NCBI GenBank assembly: GCA_913061385.1
Contig: CAJXTM010000095.1
Coordinates: 1-8,828, forward strand
Length of the DNA: 8,828 nt
Reading direction: 5' to 3'
From: an uncultured Rhodopirellula sp.
Lineage (GTDB): Bacteria > Planctomycetota > Planctomycetia > Pirellulales > Pirellulaceae
Shown here piece after piece: positions 7,071 to 8,828 of the stretch. Made by a program: the position numbers and the translations under genes. Under the pieces are notes generated by a model. That model was not told the DNA's origin. It saw only the letters and a list, made by a program, of their open reading frames with translations, and searched no databases. How positions within the stretch are numbered: the first letter of the stretch is position 1; each line of letters opens with the position of its first letter.

Positions 7071-8552
7071 TCAATTCTTCTTGCTACGAAAATGGGGAGC
7101 ATCATTGGTTGGTAACCACTTTCGAAGTTGCGTTTTTTCGCTGTCGTAAAGTTGGTGCTGCGCGAGATTACGCCATTGATTAGGATCGTTTTTCATATCG
7201 TACAGTTCCTCTCCGCCGTCGTCGTAGCAGATGTAGTCAAACCGCTCACTCCGAATTGCGTGATTTGTCCGGTGCCAGTGTGGCGGATGTGTGATGATTG
7301 CCGGGTAGGGCCAATTTGCATTAGGACGTTTGACAAGCGGTGCCAAGCTACGGCCATCTAAGCTTGTATTGGGGGGCAAGCCGCAGAGGTCCACAAGGGT
7401 TGGGTATAGATCGACGAGGCTTACCGGCCGCGAGCATCTTCCTTGGTGGCCGTCGGGTGTTTGAATGATCAGGGGAGTTCGGCTGGTGATTTGCCACAAC
7501 GCTGACTTGGCAAACTTTTTTCGCCCACATCGTATCAGTGGTCTCCCCATAAAACGACCATCGTGTTGTCACGATAGCGGCTGTTTTCCAATGACTGCAG
7601 GACGTGGCCAACACATGCGTCTGCGAAAGCTATTGATGCTAGGCGTGCGCGAACGGCGGTGCGCAGTTGACCACTGTCGCGTATCACGCCAAGGCTTTAT
7701 TCAGCCATTCGTTTGCCAATCGGAGGGACATCGTCCAAATCGTTGTCTAGGTGCGGCGGAAGTTCTACTGAATCGAGTGGATGTTGGTCAAAGAATTTCT
7801 CGGGTACATACCAAGGCAGATGTGGATGGTAAATTCCGCACGCGAGAAAGAATGGGCGGGTGTGCTCACGCTGCAGAAAATCAGCAGCAAGGGCTGATGT
7901 TTTCCAGTCATTGGTTTCCTCTGCTGGCTGCGTGATGGGACCCCAGTCGATTAGGTGTTGTAAAATTGGATGGGAAAATTCTCCCGCATCCCGTGCTGAT
8001 ATCGCTTTTGCACGGGTGGAAAAGGTGTTCCCGTGCGGATTGAGTATTGGTGATCCCAAGCGATTGGATCTGAAAACTTTCCTTTCGCTCGATGATAGAT
8101 TTTTCCTCCGGTCCACGCCATGTAACCGTGTTGTCGGAAATACTGTGGAATGGTTACCCATTGGCGATACTTTGGAATGTCGCGAAACCAGGTGAGGTTG
8201 CCGTAGACTCCTGTTGTTGAGGGCCGCAAGCCCGTCATGATCGATGTTCGAGAAGGACTGCAAAGAGGTGCCGAGCAGTAAGCCTGTTCGAACAAAACAC
8301 TCTGTTGAGCTAAGCGATCAATATTGGGAGTGGAAGCCTGTGGGTGGCCTCCAAGGCATCCCGTCCAATCATTCAGATCATCTACTGCAAGAAACAGAAC
8401 ATTGGGACGCTGCGGTTCTGGTTTGGGATTCCAGTTGTGGCATTTGCAGGTTTTGTGTCCTGTGCCAGGGCAGTGCGGTCATCCGAAAAAGCCTGAATAA
8501 GGATGCAGCACAAAGCTGCCAACCATGCCAATGCTGTGAATGGAGACTCCAT
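7071..8552 (-). pseudogene. Secreted sulfatase (iduronate-2-sulfatase-like), broken by three frameshifts and two stops
   Basis: Read in pieces this is a near-complete sulfatase of about 490 residues. The ATG at 8552 starts a signal peptide (MESPFTALAWLAALCCILIQ, then AFSDDRTALAQ). RPNVLFLAVDDLNDW carries the metal-binding aspartates. The formylglycine motif CSPSR is at 8262-8248, followed by TSIMTGLRPSTTGVYGN. Further along come FFLACGIYHPHLPWYVPEKF, DNDLDDVPPIGKRMA, NTMVVLWGDH, then GEKKFAKSALW, LVDLYPTLVDLCGLP and ELYDMKNDPNQWRNL. Lesions: a missing base within 8385-8480, probably near 8422-8428; a missing base near 7950-7985; TAA at 7699-7697; TGA at 7537-7535 where the family has glycine in GDHG; and a missing A in the run at 7516-7521. 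The three shifts are all in the same direction and sum to three bases. Intact homologues would remove sulfate esters from glycans outside the cytoplasm. It is either a true pseudogene or a poor-quality contig end; all other genes here are intact. Confidence 0.88.
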
Positions 8553-8782
8553 CGTCCTCTCCGACGATACCGCCGCTTTTGGCTTCGAAAGGTTTCGGCT
8601 AAAGGCTGCCACTCGCTGCCTCGGGATCACGAGGGTATGGTTCATGGTCACTTGGTCGTGTGCACTGGAGCGTCTGTGGTGGGTTCAGGCCACCGAAACG
8701 GAGGTTGATTTGGGCTCCTCGGCGGGTGATGGTTATCGTGGTAGTCAAATAACGAAAATTCATGAAGCAGTCCCACCAAGCC
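8553..8782. other. Upstream region of the sulfatase relic
   Basis: These 230 bases hold no recognisable gene. A small GGTGG/CCACC hairpin (8678-8682 and 8690-8694, 7-base loop) and a GTTAT/ATAAC pair near 8732-8753 are visible. No promoter boxes could be assigned. The genomic sequence ends at 8782, so the next gene on this side is unknown. Confidence 0.5.
8556..8562 (-). promoter_or_regulatory. Ribosome binding site of the sulfatase relic
   Basis: On the minus strand GGAGAGG lies three bases before the ATG at 8552-8550 (GGAG core 6 bases away). It favours this start over the in-frame ATG at 8651, and this start leaves a clean signal peptide. Confidence 0.55.
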
Positions 8783-8828
8783 CTGTCTCTTATACACATC
8801 TGACGCTGCCGACGACTCCTTACGTGTA
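8783..8828 (-). other. Illumina Nextera i5 adapter, reverse complement (not genomic)
   Basis: Bases 8783-8801 are the Tn5 mosaic end CTGTCTCTTATACACATCT, then the complement of the Read 1 adapter, then CTCCTTAC (complement of index GTAAGGAG) and the start of P5. It is the exact reverse complement of bases 4-49. Reading minus-strand through it gives the well-known adapter peptide CIRDR. Confidence 0.98.

Noticed and set aside
6923..7105. 60-codon minus-strand ORF in the convergent intergenic region
   Set aside because: It overlaps the sulfatase C-terminus and palindrome and shows no domain, signal or convincing ribosome site.
7516..7521. Programmed frameshifting at the A6 run
   Set aside because: A single slippery run could be argued, but two more shifts and two stops in the same gene make decay or sequence error far more likely.
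7535..7537. TGA as a selenocysteine codon in the sulfatase
   Set aside because: The position is glycine in the conserved GDHG of the family, one base from GGA, and other lesions are present in the same gene.
7465..7935. 156-codon plus-strand ORF
   Set aside because: Antisense to conserved sulfatase segments (HPHLPWYVPEKF and NTMVVLWGDH); no features of its own.
8244..8708. 154-codon plus-strand ORF
   Set aside because: It is antisense to the sulfatase relic, whose motifs are unmistakable, and has an unlikely composition rich in Cys, Arg and Trp.
8599..8799. Minus-strand ORF starting MCIRDR
   Set aside because: The first residues are translated adapter; the remainder has no recognisable protein features.
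1..8828. Composite Tn5-like transposon bounded by mosaic ends
   Set aside because: The mosaic ends are joined directly to Illumina index and Read 1 adapter sequence, and no transposase gene is present.

Overview
The window looks like one assembled contig from a member of the Planctomycetota, probably Pirellulaceae-like. The evidence is a large planctomycete-type cytochrome c protein with the PSCyt1/PSD3/PSD5/PSD4/PSCyt3/PSD2 domain set, the start of a DUF1552 gene directly behind it, an N-terminal-signal beta-helix protein and an arylsulfatase-type gene. This is inference from gene content; there is no rRNA or other marker. Both ends are not biological: bases 1-49 and 8783-8828 are the same Illumina Nextera i5 adapter (index GTAAGGAG plus the Tn5 mosaic end) in inverted orientation, so only about 50-8782 is genomic.

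Layout. (1) 50-3931, minus strand: a two-gene unit. The 1241-residue secreted DUF1592-type cytochrome c protein (206-3931) is followed after 49 bases by the first 35 codons of a DUF1552 protein with a twin-arginine-type leader (50-156), cut off by the adapter. (2) 3932-4223: divergent intergenic region with an 8-bp inverted repeat. (3) 4224-5561, plus strand: exported right-handed parallel beta-helix protein, probably carbohydrate-active. (4) 5562-5873: intergenic, ending in a 10-bp inverted repeat just before the next gene. (5) 5874-6656, plus strand: a 260-residue cytoplasmic glycosyltransferase-like protein with a DLD motif. (6) 6657-7070: non-coding region between convergent genes, with a 20-bp-period direct repeat and a bulged palindrome. 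(7) 7071-8552, minus strand: a secreted formylglycine-type sulfatase (iduronate-2-sulfatase-like) broken by three frameshifts and two in-frame stops. (8) 8553-8782: its upstream region.

How it fits together. The DUF1592/DUF1552 pair is a recurring planctomycete gene pair of unknown biochemical role. Here the DUF1592 protein carries an extra LamG (concanavalin-like) module nested in its central region. Together with a beta-helix protein, a glycosyltransferase and a sulfatase relic, the region has a glycan-related flavour, but the strands alternate and nothing shows a single operon. I found no new defence system, CRISPR array, RNA gene or natural mobile element. The points most worth a second look are the synthetic ends, the multiply broken sulfatase and the LamG insertion.
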